From Spirochaetota bacterium (GTDB lineage: Bacteria; Spirochaetota; UBA4802; JAFGJZ01), in assembly GCA_016934935.1 (NCBI GenBank), contig JAFGRW010000115.1:104482-168481 (forward strand): a DNA stretch of 64,000 bases, in the 5' to 3' direction. Position 1 is the first letter of the stretch. Each line of letters opens with the position of its first letter. This document shows positions 27,817 to 35,787 of the stretch, in pieces. Under the pieces are notes generated by a model, which saw only the letters and a program-made list of their open reading frames with translations, was not told where the DNA came from and did no database searches. A program made the position numbers and the translations under genes.

Positions 27817-27836
27817 GATATAAGATATCTTATATC
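27817..27836. promoter_or_regulatory. perfect 20-bp palindrome upstream of hppA
   Basis: GATATAAGATATCTTATATC is self-complementary over 20 bp and lies 42-61 nt upstream of the hppA start. It is a good candidate operator for a dimeric regulator, though A/T-rich palindromes also arise by chance. The rest of the spacer to brnT (27776-28199) shows no gene. Confidence 0.45.
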
Positions 27837-28164
27837 GAAAACTTCTGTTAGAAGTCCGGTACCCATTATGAATTATAACAGTTATTCATAACAATTACAA
27901 TTTACTGTGTATGCTGATTAAATTATACTCGCTATCAGTCAAGATAATTTCACATTTTTAAATTTATGTACAGTTATTTAAAGAAAAATTAACACAAGGG
28001 AAATTCGTAAAATTATCTTTTTCGGAAAGTATCAACTTTTAAATATCTATTCTATTATAATTTTTTACAGGTTCCTATGCGGGCAGCCTGGTTGAAAAGT
28101 TCATTAATAGAGGGTCCTGCTATATTGCTGAATAACATTACAAATAATTGCTAATTAATAATCC

Positions 28165-28192
28165 TTGACTTTAGCTATTTGTATATTATCTT
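28165..28192 (+). promoter_or_regulatory. candidate sigma-70 promoter of brnTA
   Basis: TTGACT (28165-28170), a 16-nt spacer and TATCTT (28187-28192) form a plausible promoter. Transcription would start near 28199, next to the ATG at 28200, so the toxin mRNA may be leaderless. No Shine-Dalgarno sequence is seen before that ATG. Confidence 0.45.
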
Positions 28193-28199
28193 AATATAC

Positions 28200-28526
28200 A
28201 TGAATTTTGAATTTAATATAGATGATATAATCGGTTTTGACTGGGACGAGGGTAACAGTAAAAAGAATTGGGAGCGACATCAAGTATCAATTGGAGAATC
28301 TGAAGAGGTCTTTTTTAATGAACCGTTCTATATTTTTAGTGATGAAAAACATTCAAATTCTGAAAGCAGATATTATGTGCTGGGGGAAACAAACAAATCA
28401 AGGCATTTATTTGTTGTTTTTACAATTCGAAAATGCAGGATTCGGGTAATATCATCCAGAGATATGAACAAGAAGGAGAAAACTATTTATGAAAACCTTA
28501 AAAAAAATACCGGAATTCATGAATGA
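28200..28526 (+). CDS. brnT: BrnT family type II toxin
   Basis: Taking ATG 28200 gives a 108-residue protein. BrnT features are the N-terminal GFDWDEGNSKKNWERHQVSI (family FEWDxxKxxxNxxKHGV), the GESEEVFFNEP helix, YYVLGETNKSRHLFVVFTIR, and RIRVISSRDMNKKEKTIYEN at the C terminus. BrnT toxins are ribonucleases of RelE-like fold that block translation. The antitoxin start lies 38 nt inside this gene. No ribosome site precedes the start, which fits a leaderless or weakly translated toxin. The alternative in-frame ATG at 28179 would lie inside the proposed promoter. Confidence 0.88.
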   Translation: MNFEFNIDDIIGFDWDEGNSKKNWERHQVSIGESEEVFFNEPFYIFSDEKHSNSESRYYVLGETNKSRHLFVVFTIRKCRIRVISSRDMNKKEKTIYENLKKNTGIHE

Positions 28527-28761
28527 AACAGAAGAGTTTGAATTTTGGGCCAATAATGACTCAACGGAATTCTTGAATCTTAAGGAAGCGAAAAAACTGC
28601 ATTTCAAAAACCTTAAGCCATCAACAAAAAGCATCTCTATCCGCTTGCCGGAATCATTGCTGGAAAGAATTAAAATAATTGCGAACAAAAACGATGTTCC
28701 CTATCAGTCGTTAATTAAAATTTATCTATCAGAACGTGTGAAGGAGGAGACTGTAAAATAA
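28489..28761 (+). CDS. brnA: BrnA/CopG-type antitoxin
   Basis: This 90-residue protein starts KTLKKIPEFMNETEEFEFWA, typical of BrnA/CopG antitoxins. It ends in a ribbon-helix-helix (TKSISIRLPESLLERIKIIA, then VPYQSLIKIYLSERVKEE). The ribbon would bind operator DNA as a dimer, and the N terminus should wrap the BrnT toxin and autorepress the pair. AAGGAG lies 9 nt before the ATG, a much better site than that of the toxin, so antitoxin should be made in excess. It overlaps the toxin gene by 38 nt. Confidence 0.88.
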   Translation: MKTLKKIPEFMNETEEFEFWANNDSTEFLNLKEAKKLHFKNLKPSTKSISIRLPESLLERIKIIANKNDVPYQSLIKIYLSERVKEETVK

Positions 28762-28810
28762 TTGAAGAAGCAGCCGCACAGACCCTAAACCGCAAGGCCT
28801 GTGCAATAAA

Positions 28811-31603
28811 TTACGGCAGCAAACCCCTAAGAAATGGATATCCGTCATTAGTAACTCCGTCGATGTCCCAGATATCCAGATTTCCGCCATCATTGTTCGG
28901 ATTATTTACAAAGTCCCACGCGTTGTTCAGAACAGGTGAAGATGTATCAGTATATGTAACAACATTTTTCATTTCGGTCGTAGTTTTCCGGGTACCATAT
29001 AAATTATCTGATTGTCCGGAGATGATTTCAGTATCATAAAAGGAGTCGTTTACAGTACCTGCGTTGCCCCCGACAAGACCACCAACCGAACTAGTCCCGG
29101 TGACCGAACCCGCCGAGTAACAGAATTGAATGATATCGTTATGATTATAACCGATTAGCCCGCCTGTATAATTTCCTCCTATTACAGTAGCTCTTGAACT
29201 GCAATTAATAATAGGAATTGTACTATCATTATAACCAATCAGTCCACCAACATTGGCCGTACCGTTGACAACACCGATTACAGAGCTATTTTCAACAGTT
29301 CCTGAAGGCCCATTTGATCCGACAAGCCCCCCTGTTCTATTTAATCCCTTAACACCGTCGTCCCCGGTCGTAATAACATAACAACCTCTGACAGTTCCTG
29401 AATTTCCCCCAACAAGCCCGCCTACAAAATTGTTATGCCCTTCAACAGCTACGGTTGCTGTACAGTTTTCGATAATTTCCGTATTGTTTCCAACAAGCCC
29501 GCCGACAAATTTTTCACTTCCTTTAACACTGCCCGATACACTGCAGCCGGCTATCGTACCGCCGTTATTCTGACCGGCAATCATACCGGCATACATACCG
29601 ACATACAAACCTGCTTCGTTTACACTGCCGGATACACTGCAATCAGTTATAGTACCCTCAGAAATATGACCAACAAGTAACCCGACATTGTCCTTACCAT
29701 TTACCTCCGCATTTATCAGAGAAAGATTACGGATCTTTCCCGCACCACCAATTGCACCAAAGAGCCCACTATAGTCTTCACTTCTATCAACTGTCAGATT
29801 AGATATACTGTGTCCGTTACCGTCAAAAATTCCGCTAAACGAACCGCTACTCCCTCCTATTGGTATCCAGTTCGCGTAAGAGGCAATATCTATATCCTGC
29901 ATTACAATATAGTTGTGACCAAGAATCCAGCCTTCATAATCGCCACTGTTTGTACCTACACCGGCAAGATCAGCAGGTGTATAGATATAGTGGGTTGTCG
30001 AGCCGGTTTTTGCGGTTAAGGTCTTCGTTATACTGTTGCCGCCGATATCTGTTGCTGTGATATCGATGGTGTATATAGTCTCATTCTCAAGCCCCGAAAT
30101 AGTAGCCGTACCGGTTGCGGAGGTTTCTATACCGGACAATGTCATACTTCCGCCTTCAGGCGCATACTGCACAGCAACAGTTGCGATATCTTCAACATCG
30201 GTATCCCATTTCACTGTTACTTTCTCAAATGCTATATCACGAAGATATACATTCAGAGTTGGAGTTGTATCAACGGTTATAACCGCGCTGTCTGTAGCGA
30301 CAACCCCTGTGCTGCTTGTCGCGGTCAGGGTAAAGGTGTAGGCGCCTTGTGTCGTACTCTGCTGTACCTCAAAAGATGGTGTCGCGGTACTTGCATCGCT
30401 AAGGGTAAGCGTATCCGGCCCGCTCTGTGCCCAGCTGTACGTGATGTTATCGTTTTCTGTGGCGCTTTGTGCCGAACCCTGAATAGTAACCTTGCCTGTA
30501 TTTACCGTGCGGTTAGCGCCCGCGTCACAGATAATACCGGCTGTCGTAACACTAAGTGTATAACTGTGAGAGAGCCCTGTTCCGGTGTGCACCGTCAGCT
30601 TCCCGTCCTCTGTACAGTCAATTATACCTTCGTTTGATTCAACAACGCGTCCGTTCCAGGTAACGCTGCTACCTAAAAATTTGAATTGGGGAGTCAGGCC
30701 CGCAAGATCAGTGCCGGGAAGTACGGCGAAGCGGATAGAGTCGTTATTAATAATTCCGTGCAGATCGTGTGTAAACCCGTTTTCAGCCGCAGGCAGGCTG
30801 ATATCTGTTATCCGGTAGGCCGAAACCTGATATTCAAAAAAGTATTCTCCGCCTGCGGAATCCTCTGCATAAAGCCTGTAATTTTGCGGTATCACAAAAT
30901 CGAGCGTGCTTTGACTGCTTGTCTGAACAGCGCCGTTTCGCTGTACCGAGGTTGTTGTGCTGCTTGTGGTAAACGATGGCGTTAACTGTGTAAGTTCGAT
31001 ATCTTGCGGTATGTAAAACCAGACAGTATTTCCGCTTATCTGAGCCTCTACAGGCTCATCAAGCTCGTTTTCCGCCGAATCAAACCGGAAGGTTTCAAAA
31101 TAGGCGTCAGATTCCAATAATGTTACGGTATAATCGTCACAGGTTCCGTCGTACGAATACAGGGTATAGTTCAGAGGAGTTTCCTCGTTAAAAAGCTGTT
31201 CTGTTTCCCCACTTGTCTGCCGCTCGCCGGACACAAAAAACGCGTACCCCTCTATTTCAAACGACGGTATCAGTTCTATCGGGAAAACTGTTCCGTTTGG
31301 AAAAATTGCTCGAATGCTGTTACCCGAGATCTGCGCCTCGAGCGGCGCGGCTATCTCTTCGTGATTTTCAGAATCATAATAAAACGAAACGACCTCTTTT
31401 TTGGAAAGAAAACCGGCATAATCGGTGCTGCCGCATCCGCAGAAAAGCAGAATGTTTAGTGCAATAAACAGAACCACCGTAAAATTCAGTTTATCAAGAA
31501 AATATAAGTAACTATTTTTTATACTGCGCCTAAATTGCAAATTTACCCTAAATAAACGACACGCAACAGCGGACAACCCCTGGATTATAATATTAAAGTT
31601 CAT
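28811..31603 (-). CDS. large GLUG-repeat surface lipoprotein
   Basis: The 930-residue product has a hydrophobic stretch ending in the lipobox LLFCGCGS, preceded by an unusually long 45-residue N region. The true start may lie downstream at a non-ATG codon; no ribosome site was seen before 31603. Residues about 60-350 form three DUF5018-like beta modules (EAQISGNSIRAIFPNGT, then EAQISGNTVWFYIPQD). A PKD/REJ-like domain follows (SWAQSGPDTLTLSDASTAT), then a fibronectin-III-like domain. The last 350 residues hold GLUG repeats (FVGGLVGNN, NFVGGLVGGNSGTVRGCY, VGGLIGYN). The design is an adhesin or matrix protein on the outer membrane. It is convergent with brnA. Confidence 0.88.
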   Translation of the reverse strand: MNFNIIIQGLSAVACRLFRVNLQFRRSIKNSYLYFLDKLNFTVVLFIALNILLFCGCGSTDYAGFLSKKEVVSFYYDSENHEEIAAPLEAQISGNSIRAIFPNGTVFPIELIPSFEIEGYAFFVSGERQTSGETEQLFNEETPLNYTLYSYDGTCDDYTVTLLESDAYFETFRFDSAENELDEPVEAQISGNTVWFYIPQDIELTQLTPSFTTSSTTTSVQRNGAVQTSSQSTLDFVIPQNYRLYAEDSAGGEYFFEYQVSAYRITDISLPAAENGFTHDLHGIINNDSIRFAVLPGTDLAGLTPQFKFLGSSVTWNGRVVESNEGIIDCTEDGKLTVHTGTGLSHSYTLSVTTAGIICDAGANRTVNTGKVTIQGSAQSATENDNITYSWAQSGPDTLTLSDASTATPSFEVQQSTTQGAYTFTLTATSSTGVVATDSAVITVDTTPTLNVYLRDIAFEKVTVKWDTDVEDIATVAVQYAPEGGSMTLSGIETSATGTATISGLENETIYTIDITATDIGGNSITKTLTAKTGSTTHYIYTPADLAGVGTNSGDYEGWILGHNYIVMQDIDIASYANWIPIGGSSGSFSGIFDGNGHSISNLTVDRSEDYSGLFGAIGGAGKIRNLSLINAEVNGKDNVGLLVGHISEGTITDCSVSGSVNEAGLYVGMYAGMIAGQNNGGTIAGCSVSGSVKGSEKFVGGLVGNNTEIIENCTATVAVEGHNNFVGGLVGGNSGTVRGCYVITTGDDGVKGLNRTGGLVGSNGPSGTVENSSVIGVVNGTANVGGLIGYNDSTIPIINCSSRATVIGGNYTGGLIGYNHNDIIQFCYSAGSVTGTSSVGGLVGGNAGTVNDSFYDTEIISGQSDNLYGTRKTTTEMKNVVTYTDTSSPVLNNAWDFVNNPNNDGGNLDIWDIDGVTNDGYPFLRGLLP

Positions 31604-31950
31604 TACGAGATACCGCCCTGCAATAGAGATAACGGACCTGTTATATCAGTCCGGCTTCGAAAAGTGCGTAACGTCCGATTGATCGTGCTGCAAAGCCTTC
31701 ACATAACAGCTCGATAATAAACAAAACAATTCTATTATTGCATAGCACAAAAAACGATGTGTGTCAATATTAAAACCATCATCAGGGATGTCTAATTTTG
31801 ATATGATCAAAAGATTAAACCGACAAGTTTTTTCGGGGTGGCAAATGAGGATCTAATGGCAGGTGACTGCTGCATAATGACATTATTAATCTTAATATCG
31901 GCAAGAACAAGCACGCTAACATTTAATTAGATCAAAGATAACATTTTTTA
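31604..31950. other. spacer without recognised feature
   Basis: A 347-nt A/T-rich stretch between two minus-strand genes. No ORF with a ribosome site, terminator or repeat was found. It should hold the promoter of the lipoprotein gene. Confidence 0.5.
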
Positions 31951-32430
31951 TCATGCTAAAAAACTGATAATATCTTTTTCAATTCTGAAAGGTTTTACAG
32001 CTGGAGAATATCTTTTAATTATTTTGCCGTCCGAAGAGATCAGAAACTTTGTGAAGTTCCATTTTATTTTTTTGCCGAAGATTCCGCTTTTTGAATTATC
32101 CTTTAAGTAAGCAAAAACAGGATGCGTATCTTTTCCATTAACCAATATTTTTTCTGACAACAAAAAGGTTACTCCAAAATTAATTTTGCAGGTTTCGGCC
32201 ATGGTTTCGTTTGCTTCAGGCTCCTGATTTGCAAATTGATTACTGGGAAAACCGATAACGGTGAATTCTCTGTTTTTGTACTTTTGATAAATTTGCTCAA
32301 GTTCTTCAAATTGCGGCGCAAGGCCGCATTTTGTCGCCGTATTAACAATTAAAAGAACTTTTCCTTCAAATTGTTTCATCTTAACTATATTCCCTTTTGA
32401 ATCATTAAACTCCAGATCATATAATGACAT
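31951..32430 (-). CDS. glutathione peroxidase family protein
   Basis: The ATG at 32430 (GGAGAA 7 nt upstream) gives 159 residues. The fold signature is complete: VLLIVNTATKCGLAPQFEEL with peroxidatic Cys35, IGFPSNQFANQEPE with Gln65, and KIKWNFTKFLISSDGKIIKRY with the catalytic Trp and Asn. Bacterial members with Cys in place of selenocysteine usually reduce hydroperoxides with thioredoxin rather than glutathione. It lacks a signal peptide, so it should be cytosolic and defend against lipid or hydrogen peroxides. It is monocistronic. Confidence 0.95.
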   Translation of the reverse strand: MSLYDLEFNDSKGNIVKMKQFEGKVLLIVNTATKCGLAPQFEELEQIYQKYKNREFTVIGFPSNQFANQEPEANETMAETCKINFGVTFLLSEKILVNGKDTHPVFAYLKDNSKSGIFGKKIKWNFTKFLISSDGKIIKRYSPAVKPFRIEKDIISFLA

Positions 32431-32785
32431 AATCAATTCTCCATTTTATTAAAAATTTAACTATTGCAGTATACTGGAAAACTGTGTTCAGTTCAAGAAA
32501 TTCAAACGGTGTAAATAATCCCGGTCCAGGTATCGGAACAATCCATCGACAGGCTTAATCTTAACAGAAAGATTCGTTAACAGAAGAGCATAATAGAGAT
32601 AAAATCTCTCTTGAGAGTATTTTGAAAAACTTGCTGAGTTTAAACCCTTTTAACAAGAATTGTAAAAAAACAATACATTTTGGAATGTTTAACAATGCCT
32701 TTACCAAAACCTGAGCAAAATATTCATATGCTGACTACCTGACCTGGAAATTGACTTAAAACCGGTCTTTAAGACGTTGTAAAAC
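32431..32785. other. spacer without recognised feature
   Basis: A 355-nt A/T-rich region between the glutathione peroxidase start and the 3' end of the Doc-like toxin gene. Nothing recognisable beyond an expected promoter. Confidence 0.45.
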
Positions 32786-33178
32786 CTAATTCCGGATTAA
32801 TGATCTAAATAGTGCGGCAAGAATTTCTTTATTCATTTTACCCGAAGCTAAATTCATCACTGCTTTGTACAGCTTTTCTTCAGGATCCGCTATTTCGACA
32901 CCATTAAAATCAAGAAAGACCAAAGCGGCAACCAGTGCCACTCGTTTATTGCCATCAATAAACGGATGATTTTGACAAATATGAAACGCGTATGCCGCAG
33001 CCATTTCAAAGAGATCTTTATGCAAATATTTGTTATCAAAAGTAGCTTCAGAAACTGCAAGAGCGGATTGTAACAGGCTAATATCCCGTATGCCCGATGC
33101 CCCTCCATAAAGATTAATCTGATTATTATGAATCTCTATTGCCTCGGCCAGGGTAAGAAATATAATTTCATCCATCAT
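32786..33178 (-). CDS. doc: Fic/Doc family death-on-curing toxin
   Basis: The 130-residue protein has the Fic/Doc core HPFIDGNKRVALVAALVFLD at about 71-90, the HxFx(D/N)GN(K/R)R motif. The N-terminal part is of Doc type (LTLAEAIEIHNNQINLYGGASGIRDISLLQSAL). The Asp-Gly-Asn form is closer to AMPylating Fic enzymes than the N-A-N of P1 Doc, so the modification (phosphorylation or AMPylation of a translation factor) is uncertain. Its start overlaps the antitoxin stop as ATGA, so the two form a coupled toxin-antitoxin pair. Confidence 0.93.
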   Translation of the reverse strand: MMDEIIFLTLAEAIEIHNNQINLYGGASGIRDISLLQSALAVSEATFDNKYLHKDLFEMAAAYAFHICQNHPFIDGNKRVALVAALVFLDFNGVEIADPEEKLYKAVMNLASGKMNKEILAALFRSLIRN

Positions 33179-33402
33179 TTGGCTAGTTTTCTCAATGTTT
33201 TTGAAAACCTGGTATTTATTTTATTCAGTGATGAATTAAGTTTATTCAGACGTTCGGTATCACTGATTGGTGATATTATGATGTTTTTACCATCTGTTAT
33301 TATTTCAAGTGGAGTATTTTGCTCAATGTTTAATAGTTCTAAAATTGGTTTGTCTATTATTAATGCAGAACTGTTTCCGTGTTGAATCATGGTTTTAATC
33401 AT
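33175..33402 (-). CDS. AbrB/MazE-type antitoxin for Doc
   Basis: Starting at 33402 (GAGGAC upstream), the 75-residue protein begins MIKTMIQHGNSSALIIDKPILELLNI. This is a swapped-hairpin AbrB/SpoVT-type DNA-binding domain; the C-terminal 35 residues (LNKLNSSLNKINTRFSKTLRKLAK) form a basic helix that likely covers the toxin. Order antitoxin-toxin with a 4-nt overlap is standard. It should neutralise Doc and autorepress. Confidence 0.85.
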   Translation of the reverse strand: MIKTMIQHGNSSALIIDKPILELLNIEQNTPLEIITDGKNIIISPISDTERLNKLNSSLNKINTRFSKTLRKLAK

Positions 33403-33529
33403 TTTGTCCTCCGTATACACAATATATACACATCTGAAAACAAGTCAACCCGGATTTACATATGCGGCAGAACAGTAGTAAGCCTGAACAGAGTAAATTG
33501 GGTTGATGCCATAAACTAATCAGGAATTA

Positions 33530-33613
33530 TTAATAAATTGCTGTTTCATTTTCATCAGCAGGTACATAAAATTTCGCACGAATGACTTTTGAAAGATCAT
33601 ATTCTTTTTTCAT
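33530..33613 (-). pseudogene. truncated BrnA-like antitoxin remnant
   Basis: ATG 33613 opens MKKEYDLSKVIRAKFYVPAD and stops after 27 codons. The start matches the N terminus of BrnA-like antitoxins (MKKEYDFSKxxRxKFYxP), but the ribbon-helix-helix part is missing. It lies 5 nt after the end of a decayed brnT gene, so the pair is a dead brnTA locus. Confidence 0.65.
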
Positions 33614-33618
33614 ACTTT

Positions 33619-33795
33619 TTACCGGAACACATCATAATACTGCTTTATTCCATTTTTTGCCGCGCTTTTCACAGAAATAATTCTAATGATTAAGCTCTTT
33701 TATCGGAAAAATCTAATACAGCACATTCAAACGAAATTCCATGTTTCTTTTATTTGATTTTTTATTGAAGGATCCCAATCAAAGCATATCGCTAA
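33619..33795 (-). pseudogene. decayed brnT toxin gene
   Basis: On the minus strand the reading FDWDPSIKNQ, then (1-nt shift) NKR, then (1-nt shift) HGISFECAVLDFSDKR, then (deletion) IRIISVKSAAKNGIKQYYDVF and a stop follows the BrnT order FDWDP / NxxKHGISFExA / RIISxRxAxKxExxxYxx. At least two frameshifts and an internal deletion are needed, and no start codon remains in frame. It is a second, dead copy of the system found intact at 28200-28761. Confidence 0.75.
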
Positions 33796-33900
33796 ACCTT
33801 TCTTTATTCTGATATAATAACAAATAAATTTAGTGGAAAATATAAAATGGAAAATTCCTCTTGAAGGCAAACAGCGGTAAATCGCTAAAAGAGCTTGACT

Positions 33901-33940
33901 AAATATGAATACAGTTCTTTTATGAACATGGTTCATATTT
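33901..33940. promoter_or_regulatory. palindromic operator candidate of TetR operon
   Basis: TATGAACATGGTTCATA (33921-33937) is a palindrome with 7-bp arms and a 3-nt centre. An outer copy AAATATGAA (33901-33909) faces TTCATATTT (33932-33940). It ends 23 nt before the first gene of an operon whose second gene is a TetR repressor, the expected place for autoregulation. Confidence 0.6.
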
Positions 33941-33962
33941 TGATTAATTAAAGAGGGCTATT

Positions 33963-34418
33963 ATGGATTACCGCATTACCGGAATCACGAGCATCGGGCT
34001 GGTATTTGTTGCGATTGGCATAGCTATGTACCAACTTTTTTCTATTTCGTTTCTCTTTGGAGCTGTTTATACCGTGTGTGTCCCCTTGGTTTTTCTCAAT
34101 GTAATTTATATATATTGCAGACGCTGCACTCATTCTTTGGATGGCTCGTGCCGGCATGTACTATTTGGTCTTATTGTCGGACGGCTTTTCAAACCGACCT
34201 CTCCTAAGCCATATACATTAAATGAAATCCTGATAGCCCTGTTGCCACTCGTAATACTGATCGCGCTTCCTCTGTACTGGCTATGGCAAATACCGGTTTT
34301 GTTTTTTTCATTTTTGACACTGCTTGCCGTCGCTGGCGCGATTGTGGTAAAAGGCGTCTGCCCGGGGTGCAAAAACAGCAGTTGCGCGATGTGCCCTGCA
34401 ACTTGCAGGAGGCTCTGA
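33963..34418 (+). CDS. Cys-motif polytopic membrane protein
   Basis: AGAGGG lies 7 nt before the ATG. The 151-residue protein has four membrane helices as two pairs. A cytosolic loop between the pairs carries YCRRCTHSLDGSCRHVLFG, and the C terminus carries CPGCKNSSCAMCP, so eight or more cysteines face one side. The arrangement suggests a metal or Fe-S site, or a thiol redox role, at the inner membrane. I know similar hypothetical proteins with the CxxC-H-x(n)-C loop followed by PYT, but no function. It is the first gene of the operon; the tetR stop-to-start gap is 2 nt. Confidence 0.75.
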   Translation: MDYRITGITSIGLVFVAIGIAMYQLFSISFLFGAVYTVCVPLVFLNVIYIYCRRCTHSLDGSCRHVLFGLIVGRLFKPTSPKPYTLNEILIALLPLVILIALPLYWLWQIPVLFFSFLTLLAVAGAIVVKGVCPGCKNSSCAMCPATCRRL

Positions 34419-34420
34419 TT

Positions 34421-35005
34421 ATGCGTGACTCAAAAAAAGCAGACCGGAAAGCAGCTATTGAAAACGCGGCGCTGGAACTTTTCAGCCAGCTTGGCTTTAT
34501 GAAAACAACAATCTCTCTCATCGCCGAACGCGCGGGGTTTGGCACAGGAACACTCTATAACTACTTCAAAACTAAAGGTGACATCCTCTTTTCAATAATT
34601 GAAAAACGCTCGTGCGGATACGTCGAAGAGCTGGATTGCATAATTAAAGAAAACATCGGGTTTCTTGAGTCACTGATGCTCTTTCATGATGCATACCTCA
34701 ATAGCCTTTCGCTTTATAATAAAGTAATATGGCGAGAGTGCATGGCGAGCATATTCTCGGGTGATGCAGAACTTATGAAGAGTATTAATGAAGTTGACCG
34801 TCCCTATCTGGAAAGACTCAACATTCTGTTTTTTAAGTTTCAGAAAACCGGAATTATCAGTGAAACTGCCGATATTGAAAGCATGATAGCAACTTTGTAC
34901 GATGCCGATATGTATGCCATTTTAACATATCTTGCAGATGAAGATATGCCGCTTGCAACTTTAAAAAACCGGCTAACAATGCACGCCAAAATGATAACAT
35001 CATAA
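34421..35005 (+). CDS. TetR family transcriptional regulator
   Basis: The ATG at 34421 follows GGAGG by 8 nt, which excludes the 46-codon extension upstream. The 194-residue protein has the TetR N-terminal helix-turn-helix (AAIENAALELFSQLGFMKTT, then ISLIAERAGFGTGTLYNYFKTKGDIL), and an all-helical ligand domain (residues 60-194). The ligand is not known. It starts 2 nt after the membrane-protein gene and is followed by three more genes, so it probably represses its own operon through the palindrome at 33901-33940. Confidence 0.95.
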   Translation: MRDSKKADRKAAIENAALELFSQLGFMKTTISLIAERAGFGTGTLYNYFKTKGDILFSIIEKRSCGYVEELDCIIKENIGFLESLMLFHDAYLNSLSLYNKVIWRECMASIFSGDAELMKSINEVDRPYLERLNILFFKFQKTGIISETADIESMIATLYDADMYAILTYLADEDMPLATLKNRLTMHAKMITS

Positions 35006-35055
35006 GATAATTTTATCAGGGTATAACTATTTAGCAATCAGTGTTGGAGGATATT

Positions 35056-35784
35056 GTGGTTAAAAACTATTTCAATAAATCAATCATTGTAATTTATGGG
35101 CAAAAGATAACTCTACCGGAAATTCTTATTTTAAGTATCTGTTCGATTCTTTTCCCATTAACTATTCCACTGTATTCATTATATTCTGAATTAAACTGGT
35201 CAGTTGTACAAATTCTTATCGCCTATGGGCTTGCCTTTGACATCATGAGCGGCTGTCTGGTTTACAACTCATCCCAACATAAAGAAATAAAATATAAAGA
35301 AAACCACTTATCCGGTTATGTAAAACATGCTCTTTTACACATGCAGCCTTTAGTTGTTGCTGCGTTTTTGACTGAGGAATTATTAATATACATTGGATTG
35401 TACTGGTTAATTATGTACATCGTCTTTGTTTCATTATTTGAACCTGTTTCAAGAGTAACCAAAAAAATCGAAAATACAATCATTGGCATCTTTATTACAG
35501 TAAATTTTGTATTTATGGGTCTCTGCTTTATGCTGATAAAAGACACATCACTTCTTCTTTACGGTGTTTTATTTTACATTATACTTGCACCATTATCAGC
35601 GGTTCAGTTCTATTTGCCGTTAAAATCCCAACGATTATTTGGCACTACTATTGCAGTATTTGCGTGTATTCTAAATATGATGATATTAAAAGCACCAAAC
35701 GGCTTCCAATGGTTTATCCCCGTGTTATTTGTAAAACTGTTTATTGGCTATAACTCAAGAGAAAAAATACTTGTAGAGGCCTAA
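35056..35784 (+). CDS. polytopic membrane protein of unknown family
   Basis: A GTG at 35056 preceded by GGAGG (5 nt) is the best start, giving 242 residues. About seven hydrophobic helices span the protein (LILSICSILFPLTIPLYSLY, then VVAAFLTEELLIYIGLYWLI, then LLLYGVLFYIILAPLSAVQF, and others). There is no recognisable transport motif. Codon use is noticeably A/T-rich compared with the chromosome core genes in the window. It lies 50 nt after tetR and 3 nt before the ATC-hydrolase gene, so it is part of the operon and may carry the substrate or product of the enzymes. Confidence 0.78.
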   Translation: MVKNYFNKSIIVIYGQKITLPEILILSICSILFPLTIPLYSLYSELNWSVVQILIAYGLAFDIMSGCLVYNSSQHKEIKYKENHLSGYVKHALLHMQPLVVAAFLTEELLIYIGLYWLIMYIVFVSLFEPVSRVTKKIENTIIGIFITVNFVFMGLCFMLIKDTSLLLYGVLFYIILAPLSAVQFYLPLKSQRLFGTTIAVFACILNMMILKAPNGFQWFIPVLFVKLFIGYNSREKILVEA

Positions 35785-35787
35785 TCC

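Noticed and set aside
29435..30985. Series of plus-strand frames opposite the GLUG lipoprotein gene
   Set aside because: Composition follows the antisense of repetitive Gly/Thr/Ser codons; no starts with ribosome sites, so they are shadows.
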